64,000 nt of DNA from assembly GCF_000715075.1 (NCBI RefSeq), contig NC_134101.1:196622103-196686102 (forward strand). The letters are read 5' to 3'. Of the stretch, positions 9,835 to 21,062 are shown in pieces (the first letter of the stretch is position 1; the number at the start of each line of letters is the position of its first letter). This DNA is from Nicotiana tabacum (taxonomy: Eukaryota > Streptophyta > Magnoliopsida > Solanales > Solanaceae). The notes under the pieces are model-generated. The model saw only the letters and a program-made list of their open reading frames with translations, did no database searches and had not been told where the DNA came from. Both the position numbers and the translations under genes were made by a program.

Positions 9835-12800
9835 ATATCGAGCCTAGAACCCATACATAATTATTCAGTCCAATTCTAAACATAATTAATTATTTATTTT
9901 ATTAAGTTAACAAAATTCTAAAAATGTTGAAATTGACATGCATAATAATTGAGGATAACTCGGTGCTACCGGGCCTCAAAAATCGAGCTTGGAACCCATA
10001 CATAGTTATTCAGTCCAATTTTAAACATAATTATTTAATTTACTAAGCTAACACACACAATTCTAAAAATATTGAAATTGACACGCATAATAATTAAGGA
10101 TAACTCGGTACTACCGGGCCTCAAATATCGAGCCTAGAACCCATACATAATTATTCAGTCCAGTTTCAAACATAATTAATGATTTAATTTATTAAGCTAA
10201 CACACACAATTCTAAGAATGTTGAAATTGACACGCATAATAATTAAGGATAACTCGGTAATATCGGGCCTCAAAAATCGAGCTTGGAACCCATACATAGT
10301 TATTCAGTCCAATTATAAACATAATTAATTATTTAATTTATTAAGCTAACACACACAATTCTAAAAATATTAAAATTGACACGCATAATAATTAAGGATA
10401 ACTTGGTGCTACCGGGCCTCAAATATCGAGCCTAGAACCCATACATAATTATTCAGTCCAATTTTAAACATAATTAATGATTTAATTTATTAAGCTAACA
10501 CACACAATTCTAAAAATGTTGAAATTGACACGCATAATAATTAAGGATAACTCGGTGCTACCGGGCCTCAAATATCGAGTTTGGACCCATACATAATTAT
10601 TCAGTCCATTTTTAAACATAATTAATTATTTAATTTATTAAGCTAACACACACAATTCTAAAAATGTTGAAATTGACACGCATAATAATTAAGGATAACT
10701 CGGTGCTATCGGGCCTCAAAAATCAAGCCTGGAACTCATACATAGTTATTCAGTCCAATTTTAAACATAATTAATTATTTGTTTTATTAAGTTAACAAAA
10801 TTCTAAAAATGTTGAAATTGACACGCATAATAATTAAGGATAACTCGGTGCTACCGGGCCTCAAAAATCGAGCTTGGAACCCATACATAGTTATTCAGTC
10901 CAATTTTAAACATAATTAATTATTTAATTTATTAACCTAACACACACAATTCTAAAAATATTGAAATTGACACTCATAATAATTAAGGATAACTCGGTGC
11001 TACCGGGCCTTAAATATCGAGTCTAGAACTCATACATAATTATTCAGTCCAATTTTAAACATAATTAATGATTTAATTTATTAAGCTAACACACACAATT
11101 CTAAAAATGTTGAAATTGACACGCATAATAATTAAGGATAACTTGGTGCTACCGGGCCTCAAATATCGAGCTTGGACCCATACATAATTACTCAGTCCAT
11201 TTTTAAACATAATTAATTATTTAATTTATTAAGCTAACACACACAATTCTAAAAATGTTGAAATTGTCACGCATAATAATTAAGGATAACTCGGTGCTAT
11301 CGGGCCTCAAAAATCAAGCCTGGAACCCATACATAATTATTCAGTCCAATTTTAAACATAATTAATTATTTAATTTATTAAGCTAACACACACAATTCTA
11401 AAAATGTTGAAATTGACACGCATAATAATTAAGGATAACTCGGTGCTACCGGGCCTCAAATATCGAGTTTGGACCCATACATAATTATTCAGTCCATTTT
11501 TAAACATAATTAATTATTTAATTTATTAAGCTAACACACACAATTCTAAAAATGTTGAAATTGACACGCATAATAATTAAGGATAACACGGTGCTATCGG
11601 GCCTCAAAAATCAAGCCTGGAACTCATACATAGTTATTCAGTCCAATTTTAAACATAATTAATTATTTATTTTATTAAGTTAACAAAATTCTAAAAATGT
11701 TGAAATTGACACGCATAATAATTAAGGATAATTCGGTGCTATCGGGTCTCAAAAATCGAGCTTGGAACCCATACATAGTTATTCAGTCCAATTTTAAACA
11801 TAATAATTATTTAATTTATTAAGCTAACACACACATTTCTAAAAATATTGAAATTGACACGCATAATAATTAAGGATAACTCGGTGCTACCGGGCCTCAA
11901 ATATCGAGTCTAGAACTCATACATAATTATTCAGTCCAATTTTAAACATAATTAATGATTTAATTTATTAAGCTAACACACACAATTCTAAAAATGTTGA
12001 AATTGACACGCATAATAATTAAGGATAACTTGGTGCTACCGGGCCTCAAATATCGAGCTTGGACCCATACATAATTACTCAGTCTATTTTTAAACATAAT
12101 TAATTATTTAATTTATTAAGCTAACACACACAATTCTAAAAATGTTGAAATTGTCACGCATAATAATTAAGGATAACTCGTTGCTATCGAGCCTCAAAAA
12201 TCAAGCCTGGAACCCATACATAATTATTCAGTCCAATTTTAAACATAATTAATTATTTAATTTATTAAGCTAACACACACAATTCTAAAAATGTTGAAAT
12301 TGACACGCATAATAATTAAGGATAACTCGGTGCTACCGGGCCTCAAAAATCGAGCTTGGTACCCATACATAATTATTCAGTCCAATTTTAAAAATAATTA
12401 ATTATTTAATTTATTAAGCTAACACACACAATTCTAAAAATGTTGAAATTGACAGCAAAATAATTAAGGATAACTCGGTGCTACCTGGCCTCAAATATCG
12501 AGCGTGGAACCCATACATAATTATTCAGTCTATTTTTAAACATAATTAATTATTTAATTTATTAAGATAACACACACAATTTTAAAAATATTGAAATTGA
12601 CACGCATAATAATTAAGGATAACTCGGTGCTATCGGGCCTCAAATATAGAGCCTGGAACCCATACATAATTATTCAGTCCATTTTTAAACATAATTAATT
12701 ATTTAATTTATTAAGCTAACACACACAATTCTAAAAATGTTGAAATTGACACGCATAATAATTAAGGATAACTAGGTGCTACCGGGCCTCAAAAATCGAG

Positions 12801-14665
12801 CTTGGAACCCATACATAGTTATTCAGTCCAATTTTAAACATAATTAATTATTTAATTTATTAAGCTAACACACACAATTCTAAAAATATTTAAATTGACA
12901 CGCATAATAATTAAGGATAACTCGGTGCTACCGGGCCTCAAATATCGAGCCTAGAACCCATACATAATTATTCAGTCCAATTTTAAACATAATTAATGAT
13001 TTAATTTATTAAGCTAACACACACAATTCTAAAAATATTGAAATTGACACGCATAATAATTAAGGATAACTCGGTGCTATCGGGCCTCAAATATAGAGCC
13101 TGGAACCCATACATAATTATTCAGTCCATTTTTAAACATAATTAATTATTTAATTTATTAAGCTAACACACACAATTCTAAAAATATTGAAATTGACACG
13201 CATAATAATTAAGGATAACTCGGTGCTACTGGGCCTCAAATATCGAGCTTGGAACCCATACATAATTATTCAGTCCAATTTTAAATATAATTAATTATTT
13301 AATTTATTAAGCTAACACACAATTCTAAAAATGTTGAAATTGACACGCATAATAATTAAGGATAACTCGATGCTACCGGGCCTCAAAAATCGAGCTTGGA
13401 ACCCATACATAGTTATTCAGTCCAATTTTAAATATAATTAATTATTTAATTTATTAAGCTAACACACACAATTCTAAAAATATTAAAATTGACACGCATA
13501 ATAATTAAGGATAACTCGGTGCTATCAGGGCCTCAAATATTGAGCCTAGAACCCATACATAATTATTCAGTCCAATTTTAAACATAATTAATGATTTAAT
13601 TTATTAAGCTAATACACACAATTCTAAAAATGTTGAAATTGACACGCATAATAATTAAGGATTACTCGGTGCTACCGGGCCTCAAATATCGAGCCTGGAC
13701 CCATACATAATTATTTAGTTCATTTTTAAACATAATTAAATATTTAATTTATTAAGCTAACACACACAATTCTAAAAATGTTGAAATTGACACGCATAAT
13801 AATTAAGGATAACTCGGTGCTATCGGGCCTCAAAAATCAAGCCTGGAACCCATACATAATTATTCAGTCCAATTTTAAACATAATTAATTATTTAATTTA
13901 TTAAGCTAACACACACAATTCTAAAAATGTTGAAATTGACACGCATAATAATTAAGGATAACTCGGTGCTACCGGGCCTCAAAAATCGAGCTTGGAACCC
14001 ATACATAATTATTCAGTCCAATTTTAAACATAATTAATTATTTAATTTATTAAGCTAACACACCCAATTCTAAAAATGTTGAAATTGACAGCATAATAAT
14101 TATGGTTAACTCGGTGCTACCTGGCCTTAAATATCGAGCCTGGAACCCATACATAATTATACAATCCAATTTTAAACATAATTAATTATTTAATTTATTA
14201 AGATAACACACACAATTCTAAAAATGTTGAAATTGACACGCATAATAATTAAGGATAACTCGGTGCTACAGGGCCTCAAATATCGAGCCTGGAACCCATA
14301 CATAATTATTCAGTCCATTTTTAAACATAATTAATTATTTAATTTATTAAGCTAACACACACAATTCTAAAAATATTGAAATTGACACGCATAATAATTA
14401 AGGATAACTCGGTGCTACCGGGCCTCAAAAATCAAGCCTGGAACTCATACATAATTATTCAGTCCAATTTTAAACATAATTAATTATTTAATTTATTAAG
14501 CTAACACACACAATTCTAAAAATGTTGAAATTGACACGCATAATAATTAAGGATAACTCGGTGCTACCGAGCCTAAAAAATCGAGCCTGAAACCCATACA
14601 TAATTATTCAGTCCAATTTTAAACTAAATTAATTATTTAATTTATTAAGCTCACACAGACAATTA
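9835..14665. repeat. 149-bp satellite array, about 32 monomers, inside the TIR element
   Basis: The marker GGATAACTCGGTGCTACCGG recurs about every 148-149 bp from 9953 to 14551 (for example 10098, 10247, 10396, 10545 and 10693), giving about 32 units. Monomers are AT-rich apart from the CGGTGCTACCGGGCCTC block, itself a short inverted repeat (CGGT...ACCG). Variant monomers recur at six-unit steps. A monomer with TTAAGTTAACAAAATTC lies at 10693 and again at 11581 (888 bp); one with GAGTCTAGAACTCATAC lies near 10987 and 11873; one with AATTACTCAGTC lies near 11180 and 12070. This is higher-order structure. A three-unit step (about 444 bp) is seen for AAATATAGAGCC at about 12640 and 13085. Confidence 0.95.
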
Positions 14666-14732
14666 ATTTTGTTTAAATTATAGTAGACGACATGGACTTT
14701 CCTCCGCCTGCGCATCCCGGACCTGCCGAGGA

Positions 14733-15939
14733 TCAGCTACTAGTGTTGCAGGGCGACCATAGGTCCTCCTTTGTTTGGGAGGGACAGCTATCGATGCAGG
14801 ACCGCTCCCGGACCCGCTTGCGCATCTCAGACCGCTCATGAAATGGCACGTGGGACTCGTACACTCTTGGTCTAGCGGGAGGTGGAGGAACATGCTCCCT
14901 CGTCAGCTCAGGATCAACATTCACTTCCTCCTCCTCATCACCCTCATCATGGAAGGGTGTGTCATCCCTAGACTCATCCGCATTGTTGTCATAATCACTA
15001 TCATCTTCCTGACTCTGCGCATCTGCCAAATCACGAGTAAATACATCGTTTATGGGCAACTGTGCGAGGTCAGGAGCTTCAAGAATCTCGTTTTACTGCA
15101 CAAAAATAACAAAATAATAATATACCCAACTAGATAAATACTTTAGATATAGCTATATCACTTTACTTACAAGTCGTATTGTCTTGACGTTTCATGATGG
15201 ATATTTTCTTGTTGGTGATGACTCCCGGATGGACCACTGTGGTCCAATACTCCAAAACTACGCATATTCCAACTAGTGGCGGGGTCATAACTTGTAAAAT
15301 TCGTATCCGGACGGTACCCCCTATGAAAAATATGAGTGTTAATACAAATCCAATTAAAACATAAAATAAACATCGCTAAAACGCAGTAAAATTGAAGTTT
15401 ACCAGTCGTCTTGTTGATTATATAAAGTCGAAAAATTATTTTGTGGCTGCTCATTCGTCGGTGGTGACAAGTTAAAATCAAGGCAAGCTCTTTCATCAGC
15501 AATCTGTCCGGCAAAAACTGCTCCAGAATAACCACTCGATGACTGGGGGTTATCCCTACTATGCACACCCTCATTATTGAGAACGTCTTCCATCTTGACG
15601 TACATTTCCAATAATTTTATTACAATAAATCCCCTATATTCATCCGGAGTCCGCAAAAAATCTCTAAGAGTTTCATCATCCTCGATGTTAAACTAAGAAT
15701 AATAAGCAAACCCTTGCGGAGTCACTGAATACGGAAATCTACCGGTTATTTTAAGGTTAACCGAACACCACCTCTCATTCATTTTTTTACGTAACAACGA
15801 TACCAATATATCGTACTCCATAGTAAGCGGCAATTTAACATGACATTGTGGAGGTGAGCTATACCTCACAGAGTTATTCTCCAACACAACCTCACCCCCC
15901 CCAATATAGTGAAACCCTTATTTTTGGCACTTCAGACAT
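14733..15939 (-). pseudogene. MULE-type transposase N-terminal region, truncated
   Basis: Start MSEVPKIRV at 15939. The first exon region reads YWGG...NNSVRYSSPP, DILVSLLRKK, ITGRFPYSVTPQGFAYYS, then a TAG stop (15693-15695), then FNIEDDETLRDFLRTPDEYRGF. This resembles the N-terminal domain of plant MuDR-like transposases, called from memory of the family style and not from a search. A G8 run at about 15895-15902 puts the first 15 residues out of frame. Putative introns with GT...AG ends lie at about 15321-15402 and 15096-15170. The last part is acidic (DEGDEEEEVNVDPEL) then Pro/Arg-rich. No DDE catalytic domain or SWIM zinc finger follows, so the element depends on a transposase from elsewhere. 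Confidence 0.6.
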
Positions 15940-16156
15940 TGTAAAAAAAATGATTGATAAGAAGAAGAGAGAAGTATGAACGTAAGTTTGAAGTAAAGTA
16001 TTGAATGAATTTTCATAAAATTGAAATGCCTTTAAATAAGGCAAGTACGACGTTGGGGTGTAGAATTTTTCTATGTAAAATGCAGTACAATACTATGTTT
16101 TATGTATTGAATTATTGTTATGTCAGTTCATTATTGGTGGGGCCAAAAACCAGAGT
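15940..16156. other. Presumed transposase promoter/5' UTR, no gene
   Basis: Lies upstream (minus strand) of the transposase-like start and before the right subterminal repeats. No coding signature. Confidence 0.45.
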
Positions 16157-16420
16157 AAAATGCAGTATAATAATACGTTTCAGTATAAAACGCAGTATTA
16201 TACTGCGTTTTACAAATTTTCTTAGTAAAATGCAGTATAGTACTGCGTATTACAAAATTTTTTTTAAGTAAAATGCAGTACTATACTGCATTTTACTTTA
16301 ACAGCTAAATTTCCGTTAAAGTAATTCATAGTATAGTACTGCGTTTTACTCATTTATGTAACTTTTTTTTAAAGTAGTAGAAAAGTATTTTTGTCCAAAA
16401 AATCATCAAAAAAGTTTCGG
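16157..16420 (-). repeat. Right terminal inverted repeat with subterminal palindromes
   Basis: Repeats of GTAAAATGCAGTATAGTACTGC type occur at about 16157, 16183, 16223, 16268 and 16330, mirroring the left end. The outer segment to GTTTCGG (16420) is the inverted partner of 8869-8942. Confidence 0.85.
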
Positions 16421-16422
16421 CT

Positions 16423-16739
16423 AGGAACGTGTCAGGTTAGATAAGGATGACGTGTCAGGTAATTGGACTTTTGTGGCTAGGGACACGTATACTTATCCTG
16501 TTTTTCAGGCGGGACCAAGAATTTGTTTAGGAAAAGAAATGGCTTTTCTGCAAATGAAGAGGGTGGTGGCTGGTGTTTTACGGCGGTTCAAGGTGGTTCC
16601 GGTTGTAGAAAAAGGTGTTGAGCCGATCTTTGTGTCTTACCTTACTGCGAAAATGAAAGGTGGTTTTCCTGTGACAATTGAAGAGAGGAACAGTACGAAT
16701 CTTTCATCTTTGAGCTATGGCCAAAAAGTACGAAACTAA
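16423..16739 (+). pseudogene. CYP94B-type cytochrome P450, 3' part with haem-binding motif
   Basis: Continuation of the gene broken at 8867. The frame reads ERVRLDKDDVSGNWTF, then YTYPVFQAGPRICLGKEMAF, holding the P450 haem-ligand signature FxxGxRxCxG with its Cys, then MKRVVAGVLRRFKVVP, and ends at the stop at 16737-16739 after EERNSTNLSSLSYGQ. The YTYPVFQAGPRICLGKEMAFLQ style points to CYP94B, whose dicot members inactivate jasmonoyl-isoleucine. The PERF/PERW motif is degraded to ERVRL next to the transposon scar. With no N-terminus and several stops the gene is dead. Confidence 0.87.
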
Positions 16740-16773
16740 AGGTTTTTATTGCTTCTTCCGCTTACCTTAAAGT
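16740..16773 (+). other. P450 3' UTR up to the LINE insertion
   Basis: Directly follows the P450 stop codon. The sequence resumes at 23800 after the LINE and its duplicated target. Confidence 0.7.
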
Positions 16774-16786
16774 GTTTGGATTTTGT
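16774..16786. other. LINE target-site duplication, left copy
   Basis: GTTTGGATTTTGT is identical to 23787-23799. This copy sits at the A-tail end of the LINE (the minus-strand 3' end). Confidence 0.88.
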
Positions 16787-16831
16787 ATTTTTTTTTGGTC
16801 GGAAAAATAATTACATTAATCATAAAGGTTG

Positions 16832-18343
16832 CTACAGAGAGGGTGATGCTGTTGCATCTAGGTTATAGTTTATATTTGTTTCATCAATACAGAAGCTACT
16901 GCCTCTAAAACTAACACTGCTATCCAGTACATTATCGCTAGAGGGAGCTGCTAGTTGTTGTCGCTTGTCCCATTGTAGGTGTTGTGCCCCTGTTGTTTTC
17001 CTTAGGCGAGTGTCTCCTGCTTGATCCCTTTGCAAAAAGTTGTTGACAAAATCTGGTGGTTGTTCAAAAATGGTTGCAGTGGTAGAAAAGTCCATGCCGC
17101 ACCCCGCTTTTGCTAAGCCATCCGCCACCTCGTTCCCCTCTCTTTAGATATGCGTGATAGGAGGACTAAGCAACTGGTCCAGGAGATGCCTGCAATCATG
17201 AATTAAATTAGTATAAAGGGGGTTATCTTGTTTTAACGTCGTGATTACCTCTGTTGCATCGATGTTAATTTCCAGTGGAGTCAAATGATATGCTTTTGCT
17301 AGTTCGAGTCCGTAGAATAGAGCTTGTAGTTTTGTTAGGACAATGTTGGTATTGTCCAAATTCCCTGCAAAACCTACGATCCAATTTTCATTGGAGTCAC
17401 GTATTACTCAGCCTATACCTGCTTTATGAGTTAATACTGCCCCATCCATGTTTAATTTATAGTAGTTTGATTTTGGAGGGATCCATTTTATGGTTTGTAG
17501 TAATTTTTATTTTGTTGTTCTCGCAGCAAGATAGGTGAATTGTAGAGCATGATCAATAATTTGTGTAAGAGTTAAGTGTTTGCTTATATTATTGAAGTTG
17601 TTGTGGTTCCGATTTAGCCAAATGTCCCACAATGTGTATGAGAGGAATGTTTTCCTATTTATGAGGTGAGGCATATTGCTGTAGTTTTTGTTCATTATTT
17701 TAAGTATGCATTGGTAGGGTTGTGGGTATCGAGTGAAGTGATTGATAATATGAGTTAGTCCTAATTCTTTCCAGATGTGAGTTACATGTGGACAATGGAG
17801 GAAGATGTGGTTGATTGTCTCCGTTTCTGCATGGCAAAGTTAGCATTGGTCGTCGATTGCGATGCCTATATGATGCAGATAAGATTTTGTTGGTAGTCTA
17901 TTATGCATGATGAGCCATAGGAATGTTTTTATCTTAGGAGATATTTGTATTTTCCATAACCAAAGGTAATGATTTTTGGGTTCCTGTCTTTGTAATTCCT
18001 TTTGTAGCAAATGTGAGTACATTGATTGAACAGTAAAAGTTCCATTAGTTGTAATTCCCCAGGATAGAGTGTCTACTTTGGTTGTGTAAATGGGTATATT
18101 AACCCTATTTAATAGTGTTTTAAAATCGTTGGTCACATTAAAAGGAATTTGTGCCCAATTCCAAGTATTATGCTCCCTGTAAGTATTAATATTCCTATTT
18201 ATATGAGCGAGAGGTATAGGCCCATGGAGTAGTGATCTAATAGTGGTATTGGGAGCAATCCATGGTCCTGACCAGAAGTTTATGATGGAGTGTGTTTCTA
18301 TTTGCCATTGGATGCCAATTTGGCAGTTTTGCCATCCTAGCAT
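16832..18343 (-). pseudogene. LINE ORF2 C-terminus: zf-RVT and RNase H
   Basis: The zf-RVT region (17840-18343) has the family pattern IINFWSGPWI...YLWLWKIQISPKIKTFLWL...NRLPTKSYLHHIGI with CxxC-like residues at its end. RNase H (about 16980-17480) shows NMDGA, a GLELAKAY block with the acidic residue, INIDATEVI and EVADGLAKAG, the four-acid set of RNase H. A stop at about 17144 (ITHI-stop-REGNE) separates the last acidic block. The tail after ADGLAKAG is about 90 residues with no recognised domain. Other stops and frameshifts lie at about 17407, 17500 and 17700-17840. Confidence 0.85.
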
Positions 18344-18445
18344 AATGTTCTTCTAAGTGTGTGATGAGCTTTTGTTTGCATGGTTGTTCTTGTATTTATG
18401 AATAAGAGTGGAAGCCCATAAGGAGTTTGGGTATTGAAAAAGGCG

Positions 18446-20218
18446 TCATGCCAAGCTAGCCAGTAGTGCCTCATTTTTTAATTTAAGTTTTTGTATAACT
18501 AAGCCTCCTAAGTTCTTGGGCATTGATACTGTTTGCCAGTTTACCAAATGAATTTTCCTTTTTTGTTGTGTACTTCTCCAAAGGAAATTACGCATGTATT
18601 GTTCCATTTTTTTCAGAATTGATTGAGGAATTATAATGAATTGCATTATGTGAGTTGGTAAACTTGATAGTGTGGCTTTGATAAGAGTTATTCTCCCAGG
18701 GAGAGAAAGGTTTTGTTTTCCATCCTGCCAATCGAGCTTTGAAGTTATCTAAGAGATATTGTAAATCTGATTGTTGAGGACGTTTTGGGAACATTGAGAA
18801 GCCTAAGTATTTTCCAAAATGTTTCCCCTCATGCATATTAAAGCTTGCAAGAATGTTGCATTTGGCTTGAGTATTATAGTTATTGGAAAAGAAAATTCTT
18901 GATTTATGGAAGTTGAGTGTTTGTCCTGAAAGCTTAGCAAAGGTGTTGAGTGTGTCAATAGTGGTGGTGCAACTCTTATCTTGCACTATAGAGAGTAATA
19001 TAATATCGTCTGCAAAGTAAAGGTGTGAGAGTTGTGGTCCATTTTTAGAAAGTTTAATAGGGTTCCATCGTAGGTAATCTACAGATTGGAATATATTCCT
19101 AGATAGACGTTCTAAACACATGATAAATAAGTAGGGTGATAATGGGTCTCCTTGATGGATTCCCTTGGTGGGGTGAAAGAATTGAGTGGGTAATCCATTT
19201 ATCAGGATAGAGATGGTCGATGTTGTGACACAGGACATGATTAGAGATATTAGCTTTTTAGGCAAGTTGAAATAGTGTAGTGTACTGTGGATGAAAGACC
19301 ATTCGAGCTTGTCAAAAGCTTTTTATAAATCTAATTTGAGCAACATGTGACCTATTCGTCCTCTTTTCTTCTTTTTTAAGTGTTGAAGTATTTCTTGTAC
19401 AATTATAGCGTTAGCTGAGGCCCTTTTCTCTTGTTGAAAACTGGATTGCGTATGTCCAACTATTTTATGAAGAAGAGTTTTGAGCCTGTTAACAATAATT
19501 TTTGTAATAATTTTATAAGTTGTGTTACATAAACTAATGGGCTGATATTGAGTGATTGCTACAGTGTTTTTTACTTTAGGAATTAAGCACAGATAAGTCG
19601 TGTTAAGTTGTTCTGAGATTTTACTGTCTTGGAAATTCTTATGGCAACATTGAATACGTGATGTACTTACATGCTGCCAATAATTTTGGAAGAAATATGG
19701 GTGAAGGCCATCTGGCCCAGGTGCCTTAAAGAGTTGGAAATAGAAGACTACTTGTTTGATTTCATGTAGGTGTAGTGGTTTAGCTAGATGTTGTTGATCA
19801 TTGTAATTTAATGAGTTACTTATTGGAGAATTTTTTGTGATATGCTCAGTGAAGCAATGTTGTGAGGTAAAAAGGTCATTGAAGTAGTTGATTATGGAAT
19901 GGTGTATTTCCGTTTGATCAAAAGTTTAATTTCCTACACTATCTTGTAGAGCATTTATGCGATTACGTCTACGTCTTTGTAAGGTAGACATGTGGAAAAA
20001 TTGGTATTTGCGTCACCATCATTTAGCCACTGAATTCTAGATTTTAATTTCCAAAAATCTTCTTCTTGCCTAAGTAAATTGCTAAACTCTTTAGTAAGCT
20101 GTATTTCTAGGTTCTGTAGGAAATGGCTCGTAGGATAGTGGATTGAGATTTGTATACCATTAATTCTATTTAATAGCTTTCTTTTTTTGGTGAAAATGTT
20201 CCCAAAAATATGCTTCTT
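18446..20218 (-). pseudogene. LINE ORF2 reverse transcriptase, broken
   Basis: Primes on nicked target DNA and copies LINE RNA. The best-kept part (18588-19265) reads KGIHQGDPLSPYLFIMCLE and LSHLYFADDIILLS, the RT box with its two Asp intact, then LSGQTLNFHKSRIFFS. Upstream, KLDL-stop-KAFDKLEWS at about 19315-19330 is the RT motif with a nonsense codon. The 19330-20218 stretch is readable only piecewise with several frame changes. The thumb continues to 18446 (NFLWRSTQQKRKIHLVNWQ). Confidence 0.88.
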
Positions 20219-21062
20219 CTAATAAGTAACATTCTCCCTAAAAACTGTCATGGCTTCTTCTAAAGAGGGGCTATGTTGCCATAATTGTTGAATTATGTTA
20301 ATAAGGGAAGGGTCTGACGTCCAGATTTTTTCAAAACGGAATACTTTATTTCTAGGGACCCTATTTTGTTGAAGTGTGACCAAAATAGGGCAATGGTAAG
20401 AATATGTGCGTGGTAGGTGTTGTACTACTATTTCCGGGTAAATTTGGAGCCAATTAGAGTTAGTGAGTATTCTATCCAAGCGCTCTAGAATAGTATTCTC
20501 ATTCCTGTGTTTGTTTGTCCATGTATACCTACTACCCTTAAATCCTAGGTCAAGTATGTTACAATAATTTAGACAATTAGTAAAAGCATCCACCCTTGAG
20601 TTATTAATAGGATTACCCCCAAATTTTTTATTTTGTCTAATTACCTCATTAAAATCCCCTCCAACTAGCCAAGGGCCCTTATAAGAATCATATACACATT
20701 TCAAATTTTGCCATAGTAAGCTACGTGAATGAACAATATTATTTGCATAAATGGAGAAAACAACCATTGTGTAGGGTTAGGTAATACCTGGACCATGCAT
20801 GCACTTCCTGTGTAGTCATGGTGAGTTCATCCACAAGTACCAAATCTACATTCCATAGTAAAGCTATGCCACCTAACATTCCTTGTGTCTCAACTTGTTC
20901 CATGTTGGAGAAGTTAAAATCATTTTTAAGTACTGTATGATCATGAATGCGTGTCTCCAGAAGTGCAACTAAGGCTGGCTTGTAATTATGCAACAGTGAT
21001 CTAAACTGGCATCTAAATTCTACATTATTTGAGCCTCTACAGTTCCAAACGAGCAGATTCAT
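20219..21062 (-). pseudogene. LINE ORF2 endonuclease, active-site residue replaced
   Basis: AP-endonuclease-like domain that nicks the target. The start is MNLLVWNCRG at 21062. The catalytic landmarks WNCRGSNN, LLETRI, GDFNEV and LDRILTN are present. The last motif reads TYSYHCPIL where plant L1 elements have SDHCPIL, so the catalytic Asp is Tyr. A frame change at about 20750 separates the first and second halves. Confidence 0.87.

Larger units (their letters stand above)
8868..16422 (-). mobile_element. 7.5 kb TIR DNA transposon, MULE-like, non-autonomous
   Basis: The two ends are inverted copies: CCGAAACTTTTTTG...TACTTTT...CATAAATGAGTAAAACGCA at 8869-8942 and its reverse complement ending at 16420. 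Removing the element joins the two P450 fragments in frame (WAEE | RVRLDKDD), which supports these borders. AGGAA flanks both sides (8863-8867 and 16423-16427), a possible 5-bp target duplication with one or two extra bases. Mutator-like elements normally leave about 9 bp, so the superfamily call rests on the transposase-like exons near the right end. Inside are subterminal palindromes, a 25-bp repeat, a 5-kb satellite and a truncated transposase-like gene. Confidence 0.75.

Noticed and set aside
9835..14665. CRISPR-like regular repeat array
   Set aside because: Monomers are 149 bp tandem units with no unique spacers; a eukaryotic satellite.
15167..15574. 135-residue minus-strand open frame as an independent gene
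   Set aside because: It reads through a putative intron (GT...AG at about 15321-15402) of the transposase-like gene and mixes frames.
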